Assembly: GCA_000320545.1 (NCBI GenBank)
Contig: ADNK01000515.1
Location: 1 to 62,091 of the forward strand
Source: Bigelowiella natans CCMP2755
Lineage: Eukaryota > Cercozoa > Chlorarachniophyceae
Length of the DNA stretch: 62,091 bases
Direction: 5' to 3'
How positions within the stretch are numbered: position 1 is the first letter of the stretch; each line of letters begins with the position of its first letter. This document shows, in pieces, positions 11,855 to 22,900 of this stretch. Both the position numbers and the translations under genes were made by a program. The notes under the pieces are model-generated. The model was given only the letters and a program-made list of their open reading frames with translations. It ran no database searches and had not been told where the DNA came from.

Positions 11855-13737
11855 ATAGTGATTAGAAGAAGACGGAGACCATAGGGGTGCTCATCTTTCC
11901 CTCCCCCTTTGAAAGTACACTTCTGTGTCTCCTCTCAGATGACATTGATGTGTGTGTGTGTGTATGTGTGTCTATGCGTGCGTGCGTGTTGATGGTGGTG
12001 GAGCAAGTTATTTTTCATGAATGTTGTACTGCTACTGTATTTACTACTACTGCTGCTGCTACTGCTACTACTACTACTACTACTATCTACACAATATAGG
12101 CACTCTTGGCGGAGATTCGGCGGGTGCTAAAGCCTGGAGGGGTTCTGGTAGTGGCACTTGTAGTAGCCGTGAATTACTGAGCCGAGGAATTAATATATAG
12201 GATGCATGTATGAGTAATAATAAGAATAATTATAATGATACTAAGAAACGCAAGGCTCTTGCTGCTTGCCCAACTACGACTACTACCTGCTGCTACTACC
12301 ACAACCTACCTTTTTTGTTTGGGAACACCCCAACAAACACGCCAAAGAAAGAGAGGAAGCACCATCTCCTACCTGCTCACTTCTTCGTTATCGGTGCCCC
12401 GTACACATACACATACCCAGGATTTCTGAGCACGATCCTCCACCATTTTATGGGAAGGAAGCTGATGCAGCATCAATGCGCACACTGCTCTGTTGTTGTT
12501 GCTAGGTGTTCTCCGACATTATGGGCGCTGATGGGGTTTCAGAGGAGGTCCTGAGGCCGTTCACAGATCGCAATACTACGACGGTGCTAAATACCCTCTA
12601 CTCGGACAGAATAGAAAACAGTAAAGGGGACAGTAGCAAAAAGGAGGGGAGGAGGGGGAGGGCACACAAGAGGAAAGTATCCATGAGGAATGCTTCTTCT
12701 GCTATTTCTCATTTATTCCCGGCGGCAATTTACTATTGGTTCACTGATGCTGTAGGGTCATCCTGCTCCTCCTCCTCCTCTCCCCCTCCTATTCTCTCTG
12801 CTACTAACTAGGTAATGGGTCGTCCGAGTGAGTACCGTTATCAGCTCAAGGAAGCAGCACTTCGAGAGGTGGTGCTACATAGAGTAGTAGCGAGGGGCAG
12901 TGCGCTGTCTTGTCAGCATTTAATGATGTATGGACAGGGCTAGCAGTCCTAGAATGGCGGATGGTTAATGAGAGAAAGACAGGAGAGAGGGGGGGGGAAG
13001 GAGGGCTGACCAACACATTTTTCCTCAACCAAAGCACCCAAATCATCATCCCTCCCTCATGGTTAGGTGTGCTACGTGGACATGTCACCAAATCTCGAGG
13101 AGTTCTTTGGTCTGATGTTAAAGCAGGTAGTAGCTTCTTGCCGCCCCACCACCACCCACAAGTAGTGGCTGTAGTAGTAGTGCTCCTTATGATGGTGATG
13201 CAGTAACGATGGAAATAACGGTAACAACGGTGTGTTCTTCTTCTTCTTCTTCTTCTTCTTCTTCTTCTTCCTCTTCAAGGTTGAGGATAATTACGACAAC
13301 CTCTTGAAGGAGGGCCTCACGGACGAGTACCTCCAAAACTGGATCAATTCGCTCTCTGACCGCGTTAATGTAGTAGTAACATCACATGTTTACTGTTACG
13401 GAGTAGTCATAATATTGTAGCTGCCGAAGAAGAAGAAGAAGAAGGAGTGATGATGGTGGTGATTGTGGTGGTGAAAACACAATTTCCAACTCCGTTCAGA
13501 TGAAGCAATTGAGCGAACAACTATTGCTTTTGTCAATGAGCGCTCCCGAATACTTCATCGTCATTGTCATCATCATCATCATCAGCACAGCATCGATCTT
13601 CCCAGTGAATCCATCACCTTGTAGCACTATATCCATGCTTCTAACCGCTTTATTCCCCACCCACCCACTACACATAGGTGCAGGCAGAGCATAATGCTTT
13701 TGCGTGGGGTGTCTTTGGAGCTGTGAACGATGCATAA
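9604..13737 (+). CDS. SAM-dependent methyltransferase, sarcosine/dimethylglycine N-methyltransferase type
   Basis: Related enzymes methylate sarcosine and dimethylglycine to glycine betaine, a compatible solute, using S-adenosylmethionine. Exons in order: SKVVEQYDSEQTRQFYKTV (near 9940), GGNDIHFGVFKSADEGV (10183-10250), ANTTELMLDLMQWIKP (10471-10530), SAM motif I VLDLGSGHGGATHTM (10786-10839), SEQNDMNLKTCAK (11132-11170), GIEGNVSCHRGDFNL (near 11491-11533), DRFDYVYSCEVLCHAADKP (near 11690-11769), ALLAEIRRVLKPGGVL (12100-12147), VFSDIMGADGVSEEVL (12506), MGRPSEYRYQLKEAAL (12815), VCYVDMSPNLEEFFGLML (13066) and DNYDNLLKEGLTDEYLQNW (13283). The last exon ends AFAWGVFGAVNDA and TAA at 13737. The YDSEQT..FY..(G)GGNDIHFG start is typical of the betaine-synthesis subfamily. 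Substrate is inferred. M at 9604 is the nominal start, but the frame is open back to the reductase exon at 9559. Confidence 0.8.
10066..10118. repeat. (CA)n microsatellite
   Basis: A CA tract with TA interruptions, in the first intron after the YDSEQT exon of the methyltransferase gene. Confidence 0.85.
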
Positions 13738-14885
13738 TCATAAGCCGGCACATTAAATCAATTATGCTTATCATTCTGTCCGGGGCGCCACGTATGGTCG
13801 CCATCATCGCCACGAGCTGTAGAGTACTATTCACTTCCCGCCTTTGCTTATAGCAACAGCAGTCGGGATGCCAGTTGTGTAGGTATTCGAATTACTGACT
13901 GTGTGCTTTCTTCGACTAAAGGCATCATGCATATATGCTTACTTACCACCGGCAGCACATTATTAGACACATCATGCTGCCAACAAATAGATGTGAAATC
14001 ATAGCATCTTGTATATGACTAACCCATGTAAAGATATAGCCAGAAAGAACGTAAATAAAGGGCCCGATCAATCTAGCATGATTCATTGCATGTATAGTAG
14101 CATCCTCGACATCAGCGCTTTCATGTACATCCTGCTAGCCTGCTAGCCTGCTACGCTTTGACAGAACTGGTATGACGATTGATGGTGTCATGCAAGCATG
14201 CATGCACAAACCAGCTGCGCTATCATAATGGTTGCCAATGCAAGTATGACATGTGTAGAAAGACTATGAATATAGCTAGATAGCGTAGCATACTTCTAGA
14301 ATTGGGGGTCACGCACAGCCTCACGTATTTCATGTGTGCGTACTATCTAAACAATGGGTGCGTGCAGCTACATCGCAGCATCATGCCTAGCTAGCTAGAT
14401 GCATGCGAGAGACAAATACGGATTCGTTGCTAGCATACAATAAATATCTACATATAGATATACAAGGAGCAAGTGAAATGCATGCATATAGACGTAGCTT
14501 AATCAAGAGAGAGGTTCGTAAGGCAAAAGAAAACCATTCCATTCCAGCGGCACGCAGTTCCGCATTATAGCATCGCATACAAAACTAGAAAGACAAGGAA
14601 GAAATGTGTGGCGATGATGAACGAAGGCTATCTCATATACCTACGCCAACATGCATCATATCCTTTCTACTGCATTCCCAGCTTTCTAAGAGAAATTAGT
14701 ATTCTTTTCCGGTCACCCATCAACATATTCATTTCCTTTAAATATGTAGCACATAGTTAGAAAACAATGCAAAAACTCCACGACGTAGTAAAACCTGAAA
14801 GTCTTCCGGGAGACATTCTTGTAGGATTTGTATGGTATCCACTGCGTTCTGAAGTAGCTGCAACGAACAAAATGGTGATATAGCA
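13738..14885. other. Intergenic spacer between convergent genes
   Basis: AT-rich, with many palindromic words of the TGCATGCA and GCTAGC type. No exon, tRNA or conserved motif seen. It lies between the 3' ends of the methyltransferase gene and the AP2-UBA gene. Confidence 0.6.
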
Positions 14886-16423
14886 TTAACTGTTGAACCA
14901 TGTGAAAAGAAATGCTGAAGACCAGGTTTCTAATTCTTGCTCTTGCCTCGATCGGCTGTATGGAAGAAAGGCATTCCTCCCATTTATTTCTGGCCCGTGG
15001 AGGTTCAGATACTCTTTGCACCTCCTAAGAGAATCATATTTCGTCGTGCAGATCTTGAAGGCATGATTAGGACAAAGAGCAGCTGTTCATAATCTACCTC
15101 TTTCAGTGGGGATCGTGTATCATCCTTAGAAATTTTAGCCTCTCCCTTCTGAACAAGGCGTGGACGCTTGGAAGAAAGTTTAATGGCTTCCGCCTGACGA
15201 GCAAGCCACTCAGTAGCTCGTTGTACGTCCCAGCGGCACATTTGTAGTGCTTGCCGACTACATTCGGGATCGATTCCCCGCTTTGAAAGTTCAGTAACTT
15301 TCTGCTCTTTCGTCCTCTTCTTTATTACTGGCTGCTAATGAATAAGATGATTCCAGCAATACACATACACATTTAGCATTAATTAAGAAGATTCCAGCAA
15401 TACACATACACTTTTAGCATTGCAATGCTGCACATTCATTATAAATCTCAGCTCTTAGATTGGTGGTTCTTCATCGTGCTGCTTTCTACCTTATTCCCCG
15501 TTGACTCTACTGCTATGTCGCGCTTGGTTTTAGCTGCTGCAACTCCAAAGGCTCCTCCCCTTTGGTAAAACAAACTAATGAAAAGAATCCCATACAGATC
15601 AAGTGTCTACTACAGTTCAATGCGACGATTCGAACCTTTTTCTTTTGTTTCGTCTTCCAGCATTTGTGTCCTCTAAGAATGAGGGAACACCTTGTCCCCG
15701 AATCTAAGTATATATATACTAATGTACATGCGTGCCCTTGTGCCTACACGTTCTATTTAATAGTAATCGAGAAATCGAATTGTGTACCCGTTCAATTCTG
15801 CAATCGTCGTCGCTCTTATCATCGACTATAAATACGCCCTCTGATCGTTCCTTGTCTTCAGATATTATATTTACTTTTCTCCCCAACGCCTTGGCCTTTT
15901 TGTTGTAAGCGCTGAAAAATAGCAAAAGTCACAACAGATTGCGACATTCAGTCGGTTTGAAATCTTTTATACAATTTTGGAGAAAAGTGCATCCCATCAA
16001 AATAAGACATTTTCCTGCTACCATATATACATTGCATGGTGACAGTTTAAAAGCAAACAAGAGTGATCATGGATATTGCTTCAAACGTAAACTGGATTCG
16101 TAGGACCATGAAGCTGACAATCCAAACGTTACGATTGATTTATATACAAATACTATCTTCGGTTATCGTTCGGAATCTCTGTTTACTCTTGCTTTCAAGG
16201 TACAAATACTAAAATATTCTGTCAGATTTGGGTACCGAGCAGCGTCAGCTTCCGTCCTATAACATCCGAGATAATGGGTTTTCGACCTCACCACAATTCG
16301 TGAAATCCAGTAATTATAATTATATTTTCTGCTCCCTCCCCTGGAAACTCCCGTGTACTTTGAGACTGGTGCCTTATACTTCACACTTTTCTTTCGTTTG
16401 CGTACTGTCCAAGGTAATGGCAT
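14886..16423 (-). CDS. AP2-domain plus UBA-domain protein (five exons)
   Basis: Exons 16423-16236, 15911-15750, 15559-15490, 15331-15098 and 15053-14886 join in frame to 273 residues with TAA at 14888-14886. Residues about 20-70 form an AP2/ERF-like DNA-binding fold: SKYTGVSRGGSRKYNYNYW, then THYLGCYRTEADAAR, continued after a phase-2 intron by AYNKKAKALGRKVNI. After an acidic linker and a Lys/Arg-rich piece comes a UBA-like three-helix segment: VTELSKRGIDPECSRQALQ then MCRWDVQRATEWLARQAEA. AP2 domains bind DNA in plant, algal and apicomplexan regulators; UBA domains bind ubiquitin. Finding both together is unusual. M at 16423 is the first visible start; an upstream exon is possible. The weakest link is the donor at 15749 (gtgtag). 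The gene is divergent from the next plus-strand gene. Confidence 0.68.
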
Positions 16424-16529
16424 ATTCCGTGGTCACTATCCAAACAACAAAATAATCAGGACTGAATCCTCGACAATCTCAAAATACGAAGCTTGCTTTG
16501 CGGGTGGCACTTGCTCAGAGCAGCGCTCA

Positions 16530-17048
16530 CTTTCCCTTTCCCAATCATCGAGGGGGCCTCGAGGAGCGTGGCACGGGAAGATTACCTTCACCAATTGGAG
16601 TATTCATACATGGAAGATGTGCTGTCGTAGAGATTATATCAATAATATGGATGATAAATCTAGGTCATTATCCCACTGCGACAAGAAATATATTCCCGAT
16701 ACGAACAGGACGAGCAGATATTTAGACTCAAGTTGTGTGAAGAAGGCTTTTCTGTCGCGAACCAGCCGTATGTATTACCGACTTGACGGGGCTGGACATA
16801 AAACTATGGGAATAAGGACATGCGACAACGTAAAACGTGGGTAAGTAGCAATAAAACCTGAACAGCAACTGTTCGGCCCGTTTTTTGATGACGCACTCGA
16901 ATGTTCCAGGTGGTTTTTGTTTTGTTTCACTTATCTCTGCTTTTAACAGAAGATTAATCAAGAACAGTTGCATAGTTTCACCCAACGTCTGTCGGAGGCA
17001 TATAGAGACGCAGACCTGCTGCTGGCTGGTGGTGGTGGTGGTAGCTGA
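16530..17048 (+). CDS. Unrecognised small multi-exon gene (5' end not found)
   Basis: Three coding-like pieces keep one frame across GT-AG borders. They are a segment with SRSVAREDYLHQLEYSYMED (about 16550-16615), a segment with PLRQEIYSRYEQDEQIFRL and CEEGFSVANQPY (about 16662-16768), and a last exon beginning KINQEQLHSFTQRLSEAYRD and ending in LLLAGGGGGS with TGA at 17046-17048. The composition is charged and helical. No domain recognised. No start Met was found upstream in frame, so the first exon is missing. It is divergent from the AP2-UBA gene, with which it must share a very short promoter region. Confidence 0.42.
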
Positions 17049-17513
17049 AACAAATCGAAAACGGGACAGTAGGAACTAGGGTCTTAAAGCACAGCATTTT
17101 TTTAGAAACCAAGCCTATTTGTACCTCGGCTCAACTTGAATTGAACAGAAAGAAATGTCATTATGATTTTCACTCAATCGCCCCAGTCCAGCTTCAGCTA
17201 CAAACCATGAACAGAAATCAATTAGGAACTCGGTAGTTTCTCTTTCCATCGATATTTGTATTTGAATACAGAGGTTCTTACCGATATATCCAAAGGGTTA
17301 TACTTTCTCTTCACAACCACCGAAGTCTTAATGATTAGTGATGGGGTGGATTTATGCACATACTGAGTTAATGATGCTCTCAAAGTGATTTCGATATTTT
17401 ATTATTTTTACCATGAAATTGTCTGGATATTAAACAAGACTCTGTTACCAAATAGGGAATATGCATCGCTTTCATGCGAGGACAATTTCAATGAAAGACG
17501 GGGTTCAAATGTG
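17049..17513. other. Spacer / probable 5' UTR of the PDZ-C2HC gene
   Basis: AT-rich. The frame upstream of 17514 stays open to M at 17385, but its hydrophobic reading does not resemble the protein that follows, so I treat it as leader. Nothing else seen. Confidence 0.5.
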
Positions 17514-18986
17514 ATGGCGTCTCGGCGAAGGAAAATATACTCTCCTGATCTTTACAACGAAAGGGGATTGTCTCCACTACAGACTGAATTAAGTACCAAT
17601 TTTTCCTCACAGAACGGTTACGGGCGTCCGTACCATCCAGACCGGTACGTGAGCTTTTCTGCTACGTCCAACGGCAGCAAGACTCCAACCTCTTCCAGTA
17701 CTGCCACTTCATATCGGCGAAATTCTAGTGCTGCGAGATCTCGTTGGTCCCCCTCCCCAGCAAGAACGCCGTCAAGGCATTCACAACCCATATCAACTCT
17801 GCAGTATGAAGACTATAAGCCCCAGCAAAATCAGAGTTGGAACCCATCTCGGACCGTCTCGAGGTTCCCCAGTCTGCAGTCGCCAAGCAGCAAGCTCACG
17901 TCAAATATGTCCAGAACGGGCCCGGCAATCTCAGCTAGCAGGATGATTAGAAGCCCGATAAGTGCTGGAAGTGAATCGACTACTCCTACTGATACTTCAA
18001 GTTCTGGATTTGTGAGCCCCAAACCCCGATCTCCACGATACATGAACGCAAAACAACGGCGAAATGATAATACACGGGCTAGAACCTCTCGTGCGCACAG
18101 CTCATCTCGTAAGCAGATCTTAGAGCGACTCAAGAGGCGGACGCAATCAGCAGGCCACTTTAGAAAGGGTAGACGGTCGACTTCAGAAGGTTCCTCACCG
18201 GTCGAGCCAAAGCAAATTGACGCCATCCTAAAGGAAGCGGAAACAAACAAGCTAATGCATGAGCCCGTGGAGAAGGTTGTACGGTTTCATCCCGGTAGAC
18301 TCGGGATAACATTCGAGGGAGTGACCATCACCGAGGTATCAAACAACTCGCAAGCAGCTGCTCGAGGTGTTAAGGTTGGCTGGGAAATCCTTAAAGTTGG
18401 TAAGGTGTCGGTGCTTACAGAAATGCAAATTTGTGAAGAGTTGGACAATCTCGCCGCGAAAAGACGACCCTATAATGTTCAAATGAGAATTCCTGCGAAT
18501 CAAGATAGATCCAAACAGTCTGATAGAAAGTCGTTTAACACGCCACGGAACTCGATGTATACTACTTCGTCCAGTGGACAACGCAACTTGAGTAGTCATT
18601 CACAAGTCAGGCAAAATTCACGAGCCACATTTAAATCCACATCAGCAAGGCAAAAGGCTTCTGCTAAACCAGAAAAACTATCTTCAACCATGCCTTCGTT
18701 TTCTAGAACAGACAACAAAAATCAGGGTTTTCATGGTGATCCTGATGAGAATTCTCTTACGAACATAGCAGCAAATGTACACACCACAGCTGGAACTGTA
18801 AACGAATCGCCTGTCCCCGAGTCCCTTGTACAGTGCAAGTACTGCCTCCGAAAGTTTGCAGAAAGCCGAATTGAGAAACATTCCAGGATTTGTTCAAAAC
18901 TAAAAAGCGCTCGCAAAGTAATGAATAAGAAAGCCTTGGGAAGGAAAAAAACGGATAAGCTCGGGCGGCGAATTTTGATAAAGTAG
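17514..18986 (+). CDS. PDZ-domain and C2HC zinc-finger protein, single exon
   Basis: A 490-residue intronless reading frame. Residues 1-240 are Ser/Arg/Thr-rich and probably disordered. Residues about 252-330 read as a PDZ-like domain: RFHPGRLGITFEGVTITEV, then AAARGVKVGWEILKVGKVSV, with GITF in the carboxylate-loop position. Residues about 439-462 form a C2HC zinc finger of the ZC2HC1 type: CKYCLRKFAESRIEKHSRIC, with Cys-x2-Cys-x11-His-x3-Cys spacing. The C-terminus is basic. PDZ domains bind C-terminal peptides and C2HC fingers of this class occur in cytoskeletal and ciliary proteins; function here is unknown. Start chosen at MASRRRKIYSP (17514) because the residues upstream look non-coding. 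A longer 533-residue form from 17385 cannot be excluded. Confidence 0.75.
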   Translation: MASRRRKIYSPDLYNERGLSPLQTELSTNFSSQNGYGRPYHPDRYVSFSATSNGSKTPTSSSTATSYRRNSSAARSRWSPSPARTPSRHSQPISTLQYEDYKPQQNQSWNPSRTVSRFPSLQSPSSKLTSNMSRTGPAISASRMIRSPISAGSESTTPTDTSSSGFVSPKPRSPRYMNAKQRRNDNTRARTSRAHSSSRKQILERLKRRTQSAGHFRKGRRSTSEGSSPVEPKQIDAILKEAETNKLMHEPVEKVVRFHPGRLGITFEGVTITEVSNNSQAAARGVKVGWEILKVGKVSVLTEMQICEELDNLAAKRRPYNVQMRIPANQDRSKQSDRKSFNTPRNSMYTTSSSGQRNLSSHSQVRQNSRATFKSTSARQKASAKPEKLSSTMPSFSRTDNKNQGFHGDPDENSLTNIAANVHTTAGTVNESPVPESLVQCKYCLRKFAESRIEKHSRICSKLKSARKVMNKKALGRKKTDKLGRRILIK

Positions 18987-19536
18987 AAACTGCATATCGC
19001 AGAGCTATGTGACATTTTTGAAAAAACTTACACAGCTTGAAGTTACGTACGTGCCTCTCAGAAGATGGGGAGCAAGTTCATTTGGATGGAAAAGATGCCC
19101 TCTAGGTGATGTGCAGCACCTCGTAAAGACTATGCACAAATGCCTCCAGCTCATTTTTGACAAATTGAACCAAGAGAAGTCAATATCTGTCCATGACCAT
19201 GTTTTGGATTGATGAAAAACAATTGAAGTCATCGCACAACACAACATGTGCAACACATCGTGCGCCATGATGCACCCATGCAGTGAAGTCGTCAAGATGG
19301 AGATGGTCACCGTGTCTCTCATTCAACACGCATGGCCATGGACACAACGCACACCACGATGCACATCAATGCATGTAGATCACAATCTACAGACAGCATG
19401 GGAATGAAATTGACAGCGCATTCACAACACATGTGACAAATGCACATTTGCATGTGCACATTGTCTAGCCACACGCGTAGCTATGCCTGTGGCTAGATGA
19501 TCTGATGCATGCACATCTGTCTCACGGCCACAACTC
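18987..19536. other. Spacer left of the retrotransposon
   Basis: No gene seen. It contains a small hairpin (TCTAGCCACA / TGTGGCTAGA near 19465-19497). Its last four bases, ACTC (19533-19536), are the left target-site copy of the LTR element. Confidence 0.6.
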
Positions 19537-19862
19537 TGTTGCGCGTAAGGTGTTCACAGGCCGAGGCGCTACGTGCACAAGTAGGCAGGGGGGGGGAAAG
19601 GCACGTTTGCTTCCTTTTGAAGAGTTGTGTTTATTTTTATTAAAGATTATATTTTTATTAAATCGTGCACTGCGTAATCATTCGCGAAGCTTTCGCGAAT
19701 GCCGCCGCACGTGGGGCAGCACACTTCCGGTGTGCTGCCATGAGTCCCGCCGGAACCCACGTGCCTATGCTGTATTAATATCTACGTTATCTATATTCTA
19801 TATCCGCGACAACCCCTTTGTTGTCGCACGTGACTTGTGCCCGCGTAGTGGTACGCGCTACA
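19537..19862 (-). repeat. 3' LTR of the retrotransposon
   Basis: I find no difference from the copy at 24927-25252. It contains three palindromes: ATTCGCGAA-gct-TTCGCGAAT at 19680-19700, GCAGCACAC/GTGTGCTGC at 19716-19738 nested inside GCACGTGGG/CCCACGTGC (19707-19764), and GCGACAA/TTGTCGC near 19805-19827. Confidence 0.95.
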
Positions 19863-19874
19863 CCTCCCCCAAGT
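19863..19874 (-). other. Polypurine tract of the retrotransposon
   Basis: In element orientation ACTTGGGGGAGG lies directly before the 3' LTR. This is where the plus-strand primer forms during reverse transcription. Confidence 0.7.
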
Positions 19875-19913
19875 CACGTTGCTCCTTCCTTCCTTCCTTA
19901 TTCCCTTAGACCT

Positions 19914-22900
19914 TCATCGCTTTCGGAACTTCACCAACCACCAGGTAATAGATTCCTCTCTAACCTTATCTCCTTTGTCGCTTACCCAGAACTCACCTTC
20001 GTCCTTAGGTTCGTGTCCATACCAGCCCTCTGCATCAAGGTCCCCCAGGACCTTATACCAGTGCTCAAAGGGTAAGTCGGGAACAGCTAGGTAGAGTAGC
20101 TGATATTTTCCGTCCTTTATTTTCATAGCTACCCTCTCCATATTTCGTAATCCAGGGTAGCCTAGATAGACAATCTTCATGCGCCAATCGTCGTTCACCC
20201 TGACCTTATTGTTTCCATATTCCACATCGAACTTAGGTCGGGGTCCTAAACAAGGCATTGCTCGCTCCCACACAGTAGGGTTTACTTTAACATCCTCTAG
20301 GAGCTTCTCACCGATATCATAATTCTTTAGGTGACTGATGTGGCGCAAGGTGACCCTGTTCCCATCATAGATGTAGTACTGCTTCCTCCCCTTCCTCTCG
20401 GTAACCTTTGCAACGCCACCCCAGAAGGGGTCTTGTTTATTTCTCGATCTCAGATTTACCTTGGCCCTAACATACTGTCCTTCCTTTAGAACTCGGCCAT
20501 CGTACGGGACCTTCTCGTCTTCGCTCTCGGTATCGTCGTCGTTGTCGTCGCCTTCTTCCCTCTCCTTATCCTTGATACCTCCCCCAGACGTGAAGGTGTC
20601 GTTTACTAACCCTTGTATCTTGTCTGGTGTGGTGCTATTTATCCTGCTTAGGTTGGCCAAGGTGCGGTGGAGTCGCTCTACCTTGGAGTTGGACTGGGCA
20701 TAGTATACAGGTGAGGCATCAATATTAGGGTGTGGTAGCTGTAGAAGAGAGGTCTCATTATCCACATGTAACTTCTTTGGTATCTTGTTTATGCTAACTT
20801 CATCAGGGATAGCCTGGAGCTCAGACTCCCAGGTACGGTAGCAGTTAGTAAGCCTCTGCTTATATAAGCCTTTGTTCTTCTTAGCAACGTTGACCTTGAT
20901 AATCTTTTTAACCCAGCACTTTCCAGTGGCCACATCAACGAAGGTAAGGTAGTGATAGCCATCGTACTTATAAACATCAATTTGCACGATATCTAAGAAG
21001 TTCCTTGCTTTGATTTTCTTAGATGCACGGCTCTTGCTGGACTCCTTGGTGGCGACGCCTGCCGCCTTCAAGCTGGAGCACCTGCAGCCACGCAGGTATG
21101 TCCTTATCTCTTTTAGCTTGTAGGGCCAGTAGTAATGGTAGAGTAGAGCAGTGATATGGTTTTCTCCTACGTGTGCAGGTCCATGGGCGGTAAAGAGAAG
21201 GGCTCCCCTGGTCCGCCGTGGCACGTAGGTACGCCTAACATTATTAGTGTATACATATATCCTATCACTAAGTACCTCATGCTTGTGTTTGTATTTATCC
21301 AGGTGTTCTTGAAGGTGCTGGAGCTCCTCTGGCTCAGGCAGGAAGTCGCCGTCCTCGAAGGTAATCGCGTTAACCATAGGGGTGACCTGGGTAGGGACTT
21401 TCTTTTCGAACAGCCTGCTGAAATAGTCAGCAAGCTGCTTGTCTCCTGGTGCGTAGACCACTGTCCTCTTGTCCCTAAACTCTTCCGTGTCCGCCCTCAT
21501 AGCTGCATACTCATCGTTAGGCGCTTCGAGCTTGCGGTCGATGCCTAGGAGGGGCTTGTGGTCAGTCATTAAGGTGAAGCTGGGCACCGACAGCAGGTAG
21601 TATCTTAGTTTCCTCTGCGCCTCAGTCATGGCTTTATACTCTCCTTTTGTAGGGCTGTACTTGGCCTCAGCTGCTGTGCAGGCCCTGCCCCACACCCGTA
21701 TGATCTGCTGGTCTTGGGTAAGTACAGCAGCCATACCTAGCTTAGACCAGTCTGTCCATAGGGTAGCTGGTCTAGTAGTGTCTAGCTTAGCATTCAATAG
21801 GGTGTTGCTGCATAACTTTATTAGGTTATCGAAGTGGGCATCAAGGCCAGCCTTGGCCCACACCTTAGCGAAGCTGAGGCCTACAGAGTTCTCCTTCCGG
21901 TAAGCAGTAGTAAAAGCAGCTGCAGTCCTAGCGTAGGTAGGGGAGAACCTACGTAGTATCCAAGCTGCAGTCTGCAAGAATGACTTTAACTCCTTTGCAT
22001 TCTTAGGTTTAGGGGCTTGCTGTAGTGCTGCTACTTTCTCGGGGTTTGGGGTGATGCGGCCTTGCTCCAGGTAATATCCACACCACTTGATTCTTGTAGC
22101 TAGGAATGTACACTTCTGCAGTCTAATAGTAAAACCGAAGTGTGCAAACCTAATAAATATATTTTCCAGGAGGAAGATCTGAGCGACGACTGTGTTGGTA
22201 CATATTATGTCATCATCCACATACACAAACACAAACACCCACAACACAGACGCCATCCCATCATGTGTGTATGCCCTGTAGTTCTGACTACTGAACGCAT
22301 CCCCTGATATGCTTAGGCCGTAAGGGAATACGACGAAGTGCCACTTCCTGTGCCTGCTGGAGAACGCGGTAATGGGGCGGGAGGTTTTGTGGATGGGTGT
22401 CTGCATGTATGATTCATTTTTATCTAGGGAAGAGTAGTATTTGTATCCTATGACGTGTTCAATAACGTCATCTATCCTTGGTGTAGGTGTCTGGATCCTC
22501 TTTATTACTCGGTTGTGGCGGATGAAGTTGTGCGCCAGGCGGAAGAAAGGGTAAGTAGGTTTCTTAGCTAGCACATGTCTCACGTTCCATGGTGAGTTGC
22601 TTGGCTCTATCTTCCCTTCCTTTGCCCATTCATTGATCTGCCACTCTATCTTTTCCCAGTCCGCTTCCGGTCGCCTATGTTCTGGGTCATTGATGATGCA
22701 CTCTTCGTATCCCTTCTTTAGCTCGATCTTTACTGGGGTAAGCTTGCTGGAGGGCTTCGTCGTCGGCTTGGTGATGTCAGAGTACTTCTCGTTTAATATT
22801 TTATTAATGTACTTTTTGCCTTTGTCGATATCCCAATCATCAGCTGGGGGGGTCTTGTCCAGTAGCTCCGTTATCTGTCGGATGGTCTTGCCGGGGTTCT

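Noticed and set aside
16353-16844. 163-codon plus-strand frame over the AP2 exon and the next gene
   Set aside because: It crosses the antisense of the AP2 exon and ignores exon borders; another frame gives spliceable exons.
19505-19909. 134-codon frame through the LTR, repeated at 24910-25320
   Set aside because: The same reading occurs in both LTRs and has no domain; it follows from the LTR sequence.
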